Source of the DNA: Prevotella sp.
GTDB lineage: Bacteria > Bacteroidota > Bacteroidia > Bacteroidales > Muribaculaceae
Length of the DNA stretch: 64,000 nt
Assembly (NCBI GenBank): GCA_023662865.1
Contig: JAMPIK010000010.1
Span: 1 to 64,000 of the forward strand
Reading direction: 5' to 3'
Position 1 is the first letter of the stretch, and the number at the start of each line of letters is the position of its first letter. Position numbers and translations under genes: made by a program. Shown here one piece after another: positions 18,035 through 27,248 of the stretch. The notes beneath the pieces were generated by a model that made no database searches, was not told the origin of the DNA, and was given only the letters and a program-made list of their open reading frames with translations.

Positions 18035-18819
18035 TGGGAAAGAACAAACTGAAAAAATTTGCCGAAATGGAGCAGTTCCCATGTGTACTGCAATACACTT
18101 TTGCTCGCTTGCAGCAGGAGGGCTTCCCCCTGCGGGGAAGTTGGGGCAAAGAGTTTTTCGGCAATGACAACCCGATAGTCTTGGAATTGGGCTGCGGCAA
18201 AGGAGAATACACCGTTGAGCTCGCACGCCGCTTTCCGGGCAAGAACTTTATTGGCATAGACATAAAGGGCGCACGTATCTATACGGGTGCCCGTCGTGTT
18301 AATGATGAGAAAATACCCAATGCAGCCTTTCTGCGAGCCGGTATTGAAAATCTGGAGGCTTTCTTTGCCCCTTCGGAGGTGAGCGAAATCTGGATTACAT
18401 TTCCCGACCCGCAGATGCAGCATGTGCGCCGCCGTCTTACCGGAGCGCGTTTCCTCAACTCGTACACCAAAGTCCTTGCCGTTGCCGGCAAAGTACATCT
18501 CAAAACCGACTCCCCTTTTCTGTACACCTTCACAAGCCGGTTGTTGAGCCATAATGCTCTCCCGACTGATTTCAACACTTCTGATTTATACAATAATCGC
18601 CCCGCCGATTTACCGGATTATGTTACTGACATTCAGACATTCTACGAGCAGCAGTGGCTCGGACGCGGCAAGCAGATTAAATTCCTGAGCTTCTCCCTCC
18701 CGGCCGGGCAAGAACTTACAAACCCCGATGAATCGGACATTGAACGCGATGATTACCATGCATACCCGCGCGGTCTGGCTCGCGACCCGGGGCTTAACCT
18801 TGAAAATTTAAAATCATGA
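18034..18819 (+). CDS. trmB: tRNA (guanine-N7-)-methyltransferase TrmB
   Basis: This 261-residue SAM-dependent enzyme methylates N7 of G46 in the tRNA variable loop. Motif I is VLELGCGKGEYTVELA (about 49-64), followed by NFIGIDIKGARI, then the family signature WITFPDPQ (about 128-135) and RRRLTGARFL. The C-terminal extension beyond FYEQQWLGRGKQIKF is typical for Bacteroidetes. It overlaps the LRR gene by 1 bp and mrp by 4 bp, suggesting translational coupling. Confidence 0.95.
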   Translation: MGKNKLKKFAEMEQFPCVLQYTFARLQQEGFPLRGSWGKEFFGNDNPIVLELGCGKGEYTVELARRFPGKNFIGIDIKGARIYTGARRVNDEKIPNAAFLRAGIENLEAFFAPSEVSEIWITFPDPQMQHVRRRLTGARFLNSYTKVLAVAGKVHLKTDSPFLYTFTSRLLSHNALPTDFNTSDLYNNRPADLPDYVTDIQTFYEQQWLGRGKQIKFLSFSLPAGQELTNPDESDIERDDYHAYPRGLARDPGLNLENLKS

Positions 18820-19931
18820 CACTATATCCTTCTTTAATCACAGATATTCTGAAAACCGTTCGCTATCCGGGCAACGGCAAAAACCTCGTTGAAGCCGAAA
18901 TGGTGGAAGACGATATTTGCATTGACGGCAAAAAGGTATCATTCTCACTGATATTCGAGAAACCTACTGACCCGTTTATCAAAAGCACCGTGCGTTCCGC
19001 GGAGGCGGCTCTCGAACATGCTCTCGGTGATGACATAGACATAAAAGGCAATATCACCGTGAAAACCGTGCAGCAGTTGCCGCCGAAACCGGCTCCTCTG
19101 CTGTCGGGTGTGAAAAACATTATCGGAGTAAGCTCCGGCAAGGGTGGCGTGGGCAAAAGCACCGTGGCCGCCAATTTGGCCGTTGCTCTTGCCGCGCAGG
19201 GCTACAAAGTGGGACTGCTTGATGCCGACCTTTTCGGCCCGTCGATGCCCAAAATGTTCAGCGTGGAGGGTGAGCAACTCTACATTGAAAAGGTTGGGGA
19301 TAGAGACCTCATAGTTCCGGTTGAGAAATACGGCGTGAAAATACTCTCAATAGGCTTCATGGTAGCCCCGGACAAGCCGGTGCTTTGGCGTGGCTCCATG
19401 GCCTCCAATGCTCTGCGTCAGCTCATTGCGGATGCCAACTGGGGCGAGCTTGACTATTTCATCATTGATATGCCGCCCGGTACGTCCGACATTCATCTGA
19501 CTCTTGTTCAGACACTTGCAATCAGCGGTGTTGTAGTGGTGAGTACACCTCAGGAAGTTGCACTTGCCGATGCGCGTAAAGGCATTGCAATGTTCCGTGA
19601 TGACAAGGTAAATGTACCGGTTCTCGGCATTGTGGAGAATATGGCGTGGTTTACCCCCGAACCTCACCCGGAAGAGAAGTATTACATCTTCGGCAACGGA
19701 GGTGCGAAGCGTCTGGCCGAGGAACTCGATGTGCCTCTTCTGGCTCAAATTCCCCTCGTTGCCAACGTGTGCCAACGTGCCGACTCCGGCATACCGGCGG
19801 CTCTGAAAGACCCTTCAAAGCCCGATGAACCCAGAGCCGATGCGTTTGTAAGACTCGCGCTCGCCGTTGATGCAGCCGTAATTCGTCGTAACTCCGCTCT
19901 CCCCCCAACTCAAAAGGTTCAGACTCACTAA
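18816..19931 (+). CDS. mrp: Mrp/ApbC-family iron-sulfur carrier ATPase
   Basis: This 371-residue protein has an N-terminal MIP18-like domain (1-85) and a ParA-like ATPase domain with deviant Walker A SSGKGGVGKST (about 106-116), LLDADLFGPSMP and DMPPGTSDIHL. ApbC/Mrp proteins carry Fe-S clusters to target proteins. The CxxC pair found near the C-terminus of many homologues is not visible: at the equivalent place the sequence reads ENMAWFTPEPHPEEKYYIFG. Other Bacteroidetes proteins seem to share this, so cluster binding may differ. It starts inside the trmB stop (ATGA). Confidence 0.92.
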   Translation: MTLYPSLITDILKTVRYPGNGKNLVEAEMVEDDICIDGKKVSFSLIFEKPTDPFIKSTVRSAEAALEHALGDDIDIKGNITVKTVQQLPPKPAPLLSGVKNIIGVSSGKGGVGKSTVAANLAVALAAQGYKVGLLDADLFGPSMPKMFSVEGEQLYIEKVGDRDLIVPVEKYGVKILSIGFMVAPDKPVLWRGSMASNALRQLIADANWGELDYFIIDMPPGTSDIHLTLVQTLAISGVVVVSTPQEVALADARKGIAMFRDDKVNVPVLGIVENMAWFTPEPHPEEKYYIFGNGGAKRLAEELDVPLLAQIPLVANVCQRADSGIPAALKDPSKPDEPRADAFVRLALAVDAAVIRRNSALPPTQKVQTH

Positions 19932-19940
19932 CATACCAAT

Positions 19941-21602
19941 ATGTCAAAGTATATAAGAATATTTTGCGTTAACACCGGGGAGTACCTCAAAATCAGCGGA
20001 GGAGACACTCTTTCCGACATCTTGAAGTCCGTTAAGCTTGACTTTACACCGATATGTGCCAAGGTTAACAACCGCACCGAAGCCCTCTCTTTTCAAGTAT
20101 TCATGCCCAAACAGATTGAGTTCCTCACACCGGAAAACCCCTCATCGCGTCGCGTTTATACGCGCTCTCTCTGCTTCATGCTTTATAAAGCGGTGAGCGT
20201 GGTGCACCCGGACACGGCGCTACGCATCGAGCACTCCGTAAGCCACGGCTATTACTGCTGTCTGCACCCTCTTGATACACCCCACAAAACTGTCCGGCCC
20301 GATGTGCCGCGACTGCTTGAATATATGCGGCGGCTATGCGAAGCGAACTTCCCCATAGAGAGACAAGAGCGCCTTACAAAAGATGTGAAAGAAATTTTCC
20401 ACAAACAAAGACTCGACTCCAAGGTGGAACTTCTCGACACCACTCACGAGCTGTACACCACCTACTATACCCTTGACTCGCTTGCTGACTCATACTACGG
20501 CCCGCTCGCGCCCTCTACCGGGCATATCAATATTTTCGGCCTCATAGATTACGCCGACGGTATGCTCCTGCTTCCCCCGGACAAACAGGGTACTGCTCCG
20601 GCAAAACCGGTGGAGCAGCGCAAAATGTTTGAAGCTTTCACCGACAATCTGAGGTTCAATCGCGTGGTCGGGGTAAGCAATGCCGGTGAACTTAACCGTG
20701 CCGTGGAGCAGAACCGCTCTTCCATGCTCATCAATCTGGCCGAGACTCTTCACGCCAACGAACTCTCGCGCATCGCCGGCCGTATTGCCGAGTCCGGCGC
20801 GAAAGTTGTGCTGCTTGCCGGTCCCTCCTCTTCGGGTAAAACCACTACCTGCAAACGCCTCTCGATACACTTGATGGCAAACTTGCTCAAGCCTCAGATG
20901 ATTTCGCTTGACGACTATTTCGTAGACCGGCATACCACACCCATAGACCCCGTGACAGGCGATTATGACTACGAGTCGCTGTATGCTCTGGACTTGCCGC
21001 TGCTCAACTCTCACCTGAACGACTTGCTCGCCGGAAAAGAAATCAACCTGCCCACTTACAGCTTCGAGTTGGGTGCACGTATCAACAAAAAACGTCCGCT
21101 CCGCTTGGGAAAAGACGACATCCTGCTGATTGAAGGTATTCACGGTCTCAACCCGGGTCTTACCCCGGAGGTGCCTACAGACAAGATTTTCAAGGTCTAC
21201 GTCTCGGCTCTCACTACTCTCTCAATTGATGACCATAACTGGATACCGACTACCGACACACGCCTTCTTCGCCGCCTTGTGCGTGACCATAAATATCGCA
21301 ACACCACAGCCACGGAGACGCTTCGCCGTTGGGCATCCGTGCGTTCCGGCGAGGAGATATGGATTTTCCCGTTTCAGGAGAATGCCGATGCCACTTTCAA
21401 TTCATCGCTCCTCTTTGAGCCGGCAGTGCTCAAAGAATATGCCGAGCCGCTGCTCAAAAGTGTACCCCACGACTGCGAACAATATTCCGAAGCACACCGA
21501 CTGCTGAAATTCCTTAGCTATTTCGCCCCCTTGACACCGGAGCAAATACCGTCCACCTCACTGCTCCGCGAATTCCTCGGCGGATCCTCATTCCATTACT
21601 GA
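19941..21602 (+). CDS. Nucleoside (uridine-type) kinase with TGS-like N-terminus
   Basis: This 553-residue fusion has an N-terminal ubiquitin-like/TGS and ThrRS-like editing module (1-220; EHSVSHGYYCCL carries the HxxxH motif). A C-terminal phosphoribulokinase/uridine kinase domain follows, with P-loop GPSSSGKTTT (about 292-301), SLDDYFVDR, YDYESLYALDL and IEGIHGLNP. Single-domain relatives phosphorylate uridine or cytidine. The same fusion occurs widely in Bacteroidetes and Firmicutes, and the role of its N-terminal module is uncertain. It lies 9 bp after mrp and overlaps the Fur-family gene by 1 bp (TGATG). Confidence 0.88.
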   Translation: MSKYIRIFCVNTGEYLKISGGDTLSDILKSVKLDFTPICAKVNNRTEALSFQVFMPKQIEFLTPENPSSRRVYTRSLCFMLYKAVSVVHPDTALRIEHSVSHGYYCCLHPLDTPHKTVRPDVPRLLEYMRRLCEANFPIERQERLTKDVKEIFHKQRLDSKVELLDTTHELYTTYYTLDSLADSYYGPLAPSTGHINIFGLIDYADGMLLLPPDKQGTAPAKPVEQRKMFEAFTDNLRFNRVVGVSNAGELNRAVEQNRSSMLINLAETLHANELSRIAGRIAESGAKVVLLAGPSSSGKTTTCKRLSIHLMANLLKPQMISLDDYFVDRHTTPIDPVTGDYDYESLYALDLPLLNSHLNDLLAGKEINLPTYSFELGARINKKRPLRLGKDDILLIEGIHGLNPGLTPEVPTDKIFKVYVSALTTLSIDDHNWIPTTDTRLLRRLVRDHKYRNTTATETLRRWASVRSGEEIWIFPFQENADATFNSSLLFEPAVLKEYAEPLLKSVPHDCEQYSEAHRLLKFLSYFAPLTPEQIPSTSLLREFLGGSSFHY

Positions 21603-22048
21603 TGTCTGACAATATAGAACAACTACTCACCGATGCGGGTATTCGGCCCACATCAAACCGCATTTTGGTTCTGCGCCAACTTTTGCGCAGTGAAAATCCG
21701 GTATCGCTCTCCGACCTTGAAGAAGAACTGCAGACGCTTGAGAAAAGCAGTGTGCTGCGTGTACTCACCCTCTTGCTAGACAAGGGGGTGATACACTCAC
21801 TTGAAGACGGTCGCGGCATAACGCGCTATGAGCTATGCCACGCCGACCATACTCACATAATGGACGAAATCCCCTCCGAGCAAGACCACGATGATATGCA
21901 CGCGCATTTCTACTGCGAAAAATGCAAAAAGGTATATTGCCTGTCTGCAATCCCGACCCCCCGGCCTATCGTGCCGGACGGCTTTAAAGTGACGTCAATC
22001 AACTATATGTTGAAGGGCTTGTGCCCTAATTGCCGTAATCAGAGGTAG
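21602..22048 (+). CDS. Fur-family metal-dependent transcriptional repressor
   Basis: This 148-residue protein has an N-terminal winged helix (RPTSNRILVLRQLL, SLSDLEEELQTLEKSSVLRV). The C-terminal metal-binding/dimer domain contains HAHFYCEKCKK and CPNC, the two CxxC pairs of the structural zinc site. Family members sense iron (Fur), zinc (Zur) or peroxide (PerR), and the sequence does not settle which. It ends the plus-strand run and converges with pdxB, the two stops overlapping by 10 bp. Confidence 0.9.
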   Translation: MSDNIEQLLTDAGIRPTSNRILVLRQLLRSENPVSLSDLEEELQTLEKSSVLRVLTLLLDKGVIHSLEDGRGITRYELCHADHTHIMDEIPSEQDHDDMHAHFYCEKCKKVYCLSAIPTPRPIVPDGFKVTSINYMLKGLCPNCRNQR

Positions 22049-23067
22049 AGTTCGGGGCGATATTCGTAGCGGTCGCGCCGGTACTCAAAGTCTTGCGGTG
22101 AGGCTTTAAGGCGTGACGTATCGACTACCGGGTCATAGCTTGCGCAGATGTCTTCAGCTGTGACGGCGGGCCACGGAGTGTATGGTTCCGGCAGGTCAAG
22201 CACATTTATACCCGGCTCTCCCTGTTTCCCGGCAAGCGGCAATCCGAAATGGCGTGCAAGAGACTCGATAATCATGCGAGTGGCTCGCTGTTTGCCCTGA
22301 AGAGAGTATCCGGCAATATGAGGAGTGGCTATTTCGCTCTTTTCGAGGATAATCGGATTCAGAGCATTCGGCTCACCCTCCCATGTGTCGGTTATAAGGC
22401 GAATGGAGCCTGTCTGAGCGCGTTTGGCCACTGCATCGGTATCAATTACCGGCCCTCGCGCTGCATTCACCAGAATAGCCCCGTTCCGCATCAGAGAAAC
22501 GAGATATTCATCTATCAAATGGAAGGTGGAATATTTACCGATTTTAGTCAAGGGAGTATGAAGTGTGATTACGTCACATTCGCGAGCGACAGTCTCAAGA
22601 CTGACATATCCCCTACCCTGCCCGGCTTCCTCTTTGGGTGGGTCGCAAACAAGAACCTCGGCTCCGAGCTTTCGCCCCCAATCGGCCACTATGCTTCCCA
22701 CATTGCCGCAGCCGACCACTCCGAGTTTCAAACCGCGCGGATTTACTCCGATATGCAAAAGAGAGCTCCACACATATTGCGCTACTGCCGGGGCGTTGCA
22801 ACCGGGAGAATTGAATGTTGCAATGCCATGCGAAGCGCACCATGGCAAATCAAACTGGTCCATGCCGATGGTTGCCGTGGCGATAAATTTCACGCTTGAC
22901 CCCTCCAATAGCGGTGCTCCGCATTTGGTTCGGGTGCGTATGAGCAATGCGTCTGCACCTTTTATAGTTTCAGGGCTGAAATCGTCCGGGTGTATATATG
23001 AAATTTGAGCATAAGGCTCAAGGCGTCCTTTCAAAAATGGAATGAATTGGTCTGCAACTATTTTCAT
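22039..23067 (-). CDS. pdxB: 4-phosphoerythronate dehydrogenase PdxB
   Basis: This 342-residue D-2-hydroxyacid dehydrogenase oxidises 4-phosphoerythronate in the DXP-dependent pyridoxal phosphate pathway. The PdxB-like N-terminus MKIVADQFIPFLKG and TATIGMDQFD precede the NAD-binding motif VVGCGNVGS (about 118-126). LHTPLTKIGKYSTFHLID, NAARGPVIDT and TPHIAGYSLQGK carry the catalytic Arg/Glu/His region. The length is slightly below the usual 380 because the C-terminal dimer domain is short. It overlaps the following membrane-protein stop by 4 bp. Confidence 0.93.
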   Translation of the reverse strand: MKIVADQFIPFLKGRLEPYAQISYIHPDDFSPETIKGADALLIRTRTKCGAPLLEGSSVKFIATATIGMDQFDLPWCASHGIATFNSPGCNAPAVAQYVWSSLLHIGVNPRGLKLGVVGCGNVGSIVADWGRKLGAEVLVCDPPKEEAGQGRGYVSLETVARECDVITLHTPLTKIGKYSTFHLIDEYLVSLMRNGAILVNAARGPVIDTDAVAKRAQTGSIRLITDTWEGEPNALNPIILEKSEIATPHIAGYSLQGKQRATRMIIESLARHFGLPLAGKQGEPGINVLDLPEPYTPWPAVTAEDICASYDPVVDTSRLKASPQDFEYRRDRYEYRPELYL

Positions 23068-24032
23068 AACAGTGTCAAAATAAAGATTGCAATTAGGGCC
23101 GGGAGTACAAGCACTGCGGGCAAATACGCTAATTTATGATGCGTGTTGGCGGCATAACGCGCCGTTTGCCAGCCCAGACACAAAGAGAGTGTTGTAGTGT
23201 AAGCAAGGATATTGGTAAAGTCGAAAAGCATATACCACACCATTGCAATGCCCAACAGGTTCAGGAATGAGTTGTATGAGCGTTGCTGTTGGCCGGTGGC
23301 TGATGATGTCATGGCATTCGATGCAGTCAGCAACAGCACTGCCAATGCGGTAATCCCCTCTCCCAACAGAAGATAAAAGAGCGGTGCGGGGGCAAGATAG
23401 CCGCTGAACAGGTTGGTGAGTATCGGCAACCCTATATCCTCAATGCTGACTGCTCCGAGTCCCCACATAATCCAATACGGGCATATGATACCCAGCAGTG
23501 CACCGACAAACTCTTTGAAGCGCATTGCTCCGATAAAGATTGCTCCGAGGAAGAATATTGGCATCAAAAGTACGAAGCCGTATTGAATCATTGAGCCCCA
23601 TGAGAGCAGGGAGAAGATTACACATATGCCCTGGGCGGCATGACGCCTCCCGTAAAGGGCAAACAGCAGGTAAGTGCATATAAGTACCACTGCCGTCATA
23701 ATCAGAGCCGAGGAGATACCCCGGTTTATCCATGGTATCGAGCCGGCCGAGACAATGAATGTCACGGCATAGACAAGCCCCGTGCCGGGCACTATTGAAT
23801 AGCGGGCGTTTAACTGCACGCTCATCAGCACACACACAGCCATTGTGCCTCCGCAAATTGCCATGCTCAAATATGGGTTCAGTCCCCATTCATTGGCAGA
23901 GGGCAGGCAGGTGCCCAAACTGCCCAGCACCGGCACATCGCCGAGTATGCAGAATGAGCACCATGCCATTGCGGCATATGCAATGATGGCAATACACAGC
24001 CCTGCGGGACCTCCCAACAGGGCATTGGCCAT
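23064..24032 (-). CDS. Polytopic membrane protein of unknown function
   Basis: This protein of about 322 residues starts at ATG 24032 (MANALLGGPAG); an in-frame TTG lies 21 bp upstream. It contains roughly nine to ten hydrophobic segments, for example LCIAIIAYAAMAWCSF, VLICTYLLFALYG, FVLLMPIFFLGAIFIGAM, ITALAVLLLTAS and LPAVLVLPALIAIFILTLL, so it is an integral inner-membrane protein. It resembles an uncharacterised Bacteroidetes membrane family found next to purD and pdxB; I cannot name a substrate. It starts 14 bp after purD and overlaps pdxB by 4 bp. Confidence 0.75.
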   Translation of the reverse strand: MANALLGGPAGLCIAIIAYAAMAWCSFCILGDVPVLGSLGTCLPSANEWGLNPYLSMAICGGTMAVCVLMSVQLNARYSIVPGTGLVYAVTFIVSAGSIPWINRGISSALIMTAVVLICTYLLFALYGRRHAAQGICVIFSLLSWGSMIQYGFVLLMPIFFLGAIFIGAMRFKEFVGALLGIICPYWIMWGLGAVSIEDIGLPILTNLFSGYLAPAPLFYLLLGEGITALAVLLLTASNAMTSSATGQQQRSYNSFLNLLGIAMVWYMLFDFTNILAYTTTLSLCLGWQTARYAANTHHKLAYLPAVLVLPALIAIFILTLL

Positions 24033-24046
24033 ATTTGAATTGCGTG

Positions 24047-25321
24047 TCAGCAACTTAAGAGGTCTTTGGCAATATCGCGGCGGAAGAAGCGTCCTTCAAA
24101 TTCCACTGAGGCGGCAGCTTGTTGTGCTTTAGCGGCGGCATCGGCTATTGTTTCGCCGTAAGCCACCAGTGCCATTACGCGGCCGCCGGCGGTCAGTATG
24201 CTCTCGCCAAGCAGTTTGGTGCCGGCGTGGAAGCACAGCACATCGTCGGGTAATGTCTCCGGAAGAGTTACAACTTTGCCTTTCTCATACGAGCCGGGAT
24301 ACCCTTGGCTCACGAGCATAACGGCTACCGCAGCACGCGGATCCTCTTCTACCTGTTTGAGTCCGAGTGTCGAGTCGGCAATACCTTCGAGCAAGTCGAT
24401 AAGGTCAGACCGCAGGCGCGGCATAACCACCTCCGTTTCCGGGTCGCCCATACGCACATTGTATTCAATTACGAAAGGCTCACCGTCCACATTCATCAGT
24501 CCGAGGAAGATGAACCCTTTGTAAGGCACTTGTTCGTCTCTGAGGCCGGCCAATGTCGGCTCGATGATACGTGTCTTCACCTTCTCCATGAACTCGTCTG
24601 AGGCGAATGGTACGGGGCTTACGGAACCCATTCCGCCGGTGTTCGGACCGGAGTCCCCCTCCCCTATTCGCTTGTAGTCTTTGGCTACCGGGAGTATCTT
24701 GTAGTCCTCCCCGTCGGTGGCTACAAACACCGAACATTCGATGCCGTTCAGATACTCTTCTATAACCACTGTGTCCGAGGCTTGTCCGAACATACCGTCA
24801 AGCATATCGGAAAGTGTGTCTTTGGCATCGGCAAGAGTTTGGACTATTACCACCCCTTTCCCGGCAGCGAGGCCGTCGGCTTTCAGCACATAAGGGGGTT
24901 GGAGGCTTTCAAGGAAGTTCATTCCCTGCTCGACGGTTTCGCGGGTAACGCTCATGAAGCGAGCTGTCGGGATGCCGTGGCTTACCATGAATTCCTTGGC
25001 GTACTCCTTGCTGCCTTCGAGCATGGCTCCTTGGCGTCCGGGGCCGATTACCTTTACCGGCGATGCGGCGAAAAAGTCGGTGATACCCTCTACCAACGGT
25101 ACTTCCGGGCCTACAACAATCATGTCAATAGAGTGGCTTTCCACAAAGTCGGCAATTGCCGGGAAGTCAAGCGGGTCAAGGTCTACATTCGTACCGAAAT
25201 CCGATGCGTTTCCGGGAGCTACATATAATTCTCCCAAACGGGGGCTGCGAGTGAGTTTCCAGGCAATGGCACTTTCACGACCGCCTGATCCGAGCAGCAA
25301 TATATTGATTATCTCTTTCAT
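24047..25321 (-). CDS. purD: Phosphoribosylamine--glycine ligase
   Basis: This 424-residue ATP-grasp enzyme makes glycinamide ribonucleotide in purine synthesis. It starts with NILLLGSGGRESAIAWKL and contains VVGPEVPLVEGI, VLKADGLAAGKGV (ATP binding, about 140-152), the signature GGMGSVSPVPF, and NVRMGDPETEVVMPRL. Length is normal. It follows the RlmL-like gene by 27 bp. That gap holds TTAGACACACTCT, the same sequence as the end of the nearby MITE. Confidence 0.96.
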   Translation of the reverse strand: MKEIINILLLGSGGRESAIAWKLTRSPRLGELYVAPGNASDFGTNVDLDPLDFPAIADFVESHSIDMIVVGPEVPLVEGITDFFAASPVKVIGPGRQGAMLEGSKEYAKEFMVSHGIPTARFMSVTRETVEQGMNFLESLQPPYVLKADGLAAGKGVVIVQTLADAKDTLSDMLDGMFGQASDTVVIEEYLNGIECSVFVATDGEDYKILPVAKDYKRIGEGDSGPNTGGMGSVSPVPFASDEFMEKVKTRIIEPTLAGLRDEQVPYKGFIFLGLMNVDGEPFVIEYNVRMGDPETEVVMPRLRSDLIDLLEGIADSTLGLKQVEEDPRAAVAVMLVSQGYPGSYEKGKVVTLPETLPDDVLCFHAGTKLLGESILTAGGRVMALVAYGETIADAAAKAQQAAASVEFEGRFFRRDIAKDLLSC

Positions 25322-25336
25322 ATCTGTTTGGTTATC

Positions 25337-25349
25337 TTAGACACACTCT
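25337..25349. repeat. Solo copy of the MITE end sequence
   Basis: TTAGACACACTCT equals the outermost bases of the terminal repeat of the element at 26896-27233. It lies between rlmL and purD, reaching the last base of the rlmL stop codon. Confidence 0.6.
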
Positions 25350-26875
25350 TATTCTTGTTCGGATTTTTTCCAACCTTTGCGAGAGCGCATTTTATGGCCT
25401 TCGGGAGCGAAACGCATTTCATTATTACGAGCTATGTCCGGCTCCTTCATTTTGGGTTTGGTCGGTTCGCGATGTTCCTTCTTGAAAGTTTTCTCCTCGC
25501 GAAGTTCTTTCTTAAAACCTTTGCCCTTCTCTTTTCTGAACGGCTTGTCTTCGCGGCTGTCTTTCTTAAACTCTCGGCGTTCGTTCGCGCTTCGCTTGTC
25601 CATACCCTTGTCATGTTTGCCGGAGCTGAATTTGCGTGTTTGGGAGCGCCATTCTTCGTCTGAGACACGATGCACTTTAGGCTTGGCTTCGCGGTGGAAG
25701 TCGGGGTTTGACACGCTGCCACCCTCTTTTTTGAAGTCTACATACGAACCTTCGAAGAGCACGTATTCGCGCATCTGACATTCAAGAGCGCCGTTCAGCA
25801 CGGGGAAAGTGACCGAGGCTTTCAGCCCTATCTCGCGGAAATGTTCATCTTTATATCCGAGTATCCAAGCGTGGTAACCTTTGAAGTAGCGTTTCAGAGT
25901 GGTGCCTATCTGCTTGTACAGACCTTCGATATCGCCGGGGCGCAGACGTTCGCCGTATGGGGGGTTGGTAATCAACATGCCCTCGAAAGGAGGCTCTGTC
26001 CAGTCTTGAAAAGGCTTACATTCCAGCTCGATATAGTCGTCTACTCCGGCGGCGTGAATATTCTGTTTGGCAACGGCAACAGCTTCGCGGGCAATATCGC
26101 CGCCGTAAATGCGGCATGAAGGGTCGCGCTCCTCGGAGTCATCATTGTACAGCTCTTCAAACAGCTCCTTGTCAAAGTCCGGCCATGCCTCAAAAGCATA
26201 ATTTTGGCGGAAGATACCGGGATTGATGTTTGCGGCAATCAGCGCTGCTTCTATCAGGAAAGTGCCGGACCCGCACATAGGGTCTACAAGGTCGGTGTCA
26301 CCGCGCCACCCGGTTTTCATAATCAGGCCGGCGGCAAGTACTTCGTTGATGGGTGCCTCTGTCTGAGCCACACGGTATCCGCGTTTGTTGAGCGGTTCGC
26401 CCGAAGAGTCGAGCGAGATTGTGATACGGTCATCGCTAATGTGTACGTTCAGCTGCACATCGGCTCCTTGCAGGCGTATGGAGGGGCGGCGGCGATACTT
26501 GTCGTTGAAGTAGTCTACAATACCGTCCTTCACCCTGTATGTGACAAATTTGGAGTGGGGAAATTCCGCACTGTTTACTGTGGAATCAATGGCGAAAGTA
26601 GAGTCCGGGGTCATGAGGGAGTCCCACTCGAAGTCGCGCACAAAATCGTATAGTTCATCGGGATTTGACGCGCTGAATTTAGCTATCGGTTTGAGTACAC
26701 GCAGAGCGGTGCGCAGGCACAGGTTGGCCTTGTAGAGCATGGCGTTGTCACCTTGAAAGGATACCATGCGGCGTCCCATTTCAACGTTTTCCGCGCCAAG
26801 GTCTATCAGCTCGTCGCGGAGTACTTCTTCAAGACCATGAAAGGTCTTGGCCACCATTTCAAATTTTGTATTCAC
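25349..26875 (-). CDS. THUMP-domain RNA methyltransferase, RlmL-like
   Basis: This 508-residue protein starts at GTG 26873-26875 (MNTKFEMVAKTF); an internal ATG lies six codons in. It has an N-terminal ferredoxin-like/THUMP region (1-165) and a Rossmann methyltransferase domain with SAM motif VDPMCGSGTFLIEA and catalytic NPPYGERL. This matches the N2-guanine methylase half of RlmL (23S rRNA G2445). The last 130 residues are an unusual K/R/E-rich tail probably used for RNA binding, where E. coli RlmL has a second methylase domain. The start codon lies 20 bp from the MITE edge. Confidence 0.9.
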   Translation of the reverse strand: MNTKFEMVAKTFHGLEEVLRDELIDLGAENVEMGRRMVSFQGDNAMLYKANLCLRTALRVLKPIAKFSASNPDELYDFVRDFEWDSLMTPDSTFAIDSTVNSAEFPHSKFVTYRVKDGIVDYFNDKYRRRPSIRLQGADVQLNVHISDDRITISLDSSGEPLNKRGYRVAQTEAPINEVLAAGLIMKTGWRGDTDLVDPMCGSGTFLIEAALIAANINPGIFRQNYAFEAWPDFDKELFEELYNDDSEERDPSCRIYGGDIAREAVAVAKQNIHAAGVDDYIELECKPFQDWTEPPFEGMLITNPPYGERLRPGDIEGLYKQIGTTLKRYFKGYHAWILGYKDEHFREIGLKASVTFPVLNGALECQMREYVLFEGSYVDFKKEGGSVSNPDFHREAKPKVHRVSDEEWRSQTRKFSSGKHDKGMDKRSANERREFKKDSREDKPFRKEKGKGFKKELREEKTFKKEHREPTKPKMKEPDIARNNEMRFAPEGHKMRSRKGWKKSEQE

Positions 26876-26895
26876 TGTATGTTGTTTATGAATTT

Positions 26896-27233
26896 AGAGT
26901 GTGTCTAATAAAAAATGTTAACATCAGGGTCGCAGATGTGCCTCATATTTGAGGCTGCAGGTGAGAGAGCATAGCAGGCTATACGACTGAACCAAAGGCT
27001 CAAAGAAGAGGTGCAGCTGCGAGATAAATGCATATCTATATTTAAATTCTTCAATTTCATTGAATTGTATATGATTGTTAATTTACATATTTTTAAATTC
27101 CAACTACGGTGTCTTTTCGGCTGCTTTGACTTCTCTTTCCGGTCACATAGCTCGCTATGCTCCCTCCAAGATAAGCCAAATCAGCTCAAAAATACACTGC
27201 CCTGATGTTAACATTTTTTATTAGACACACTCT
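26896..27233. mobile_element. 338-bp MITE-like element with 34-bp perfect terminal inverted repeats
   Basis: The left end (26896-26929; AGAGTGTGTCTAATA...) and right end (27200-27233) are exact reverse complements over 34 bp. The interior has no credible coding frame but shows further imperfect inverted symmetry, for example AGCATAGC near 26969 against GCTATGCT near 27150. It is wedged between the ftsZ stop and the rlmL start, leaving 15 and 20 bp. I see no target-site duplication. It must rely on a transposase elsewhere, if it is mobile at all. Its right and left ends may supply transcription signals to neighbours. Confidence 0.8.
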
Positions 27234-27248
27234 TGGAGCGTAGGTGTC

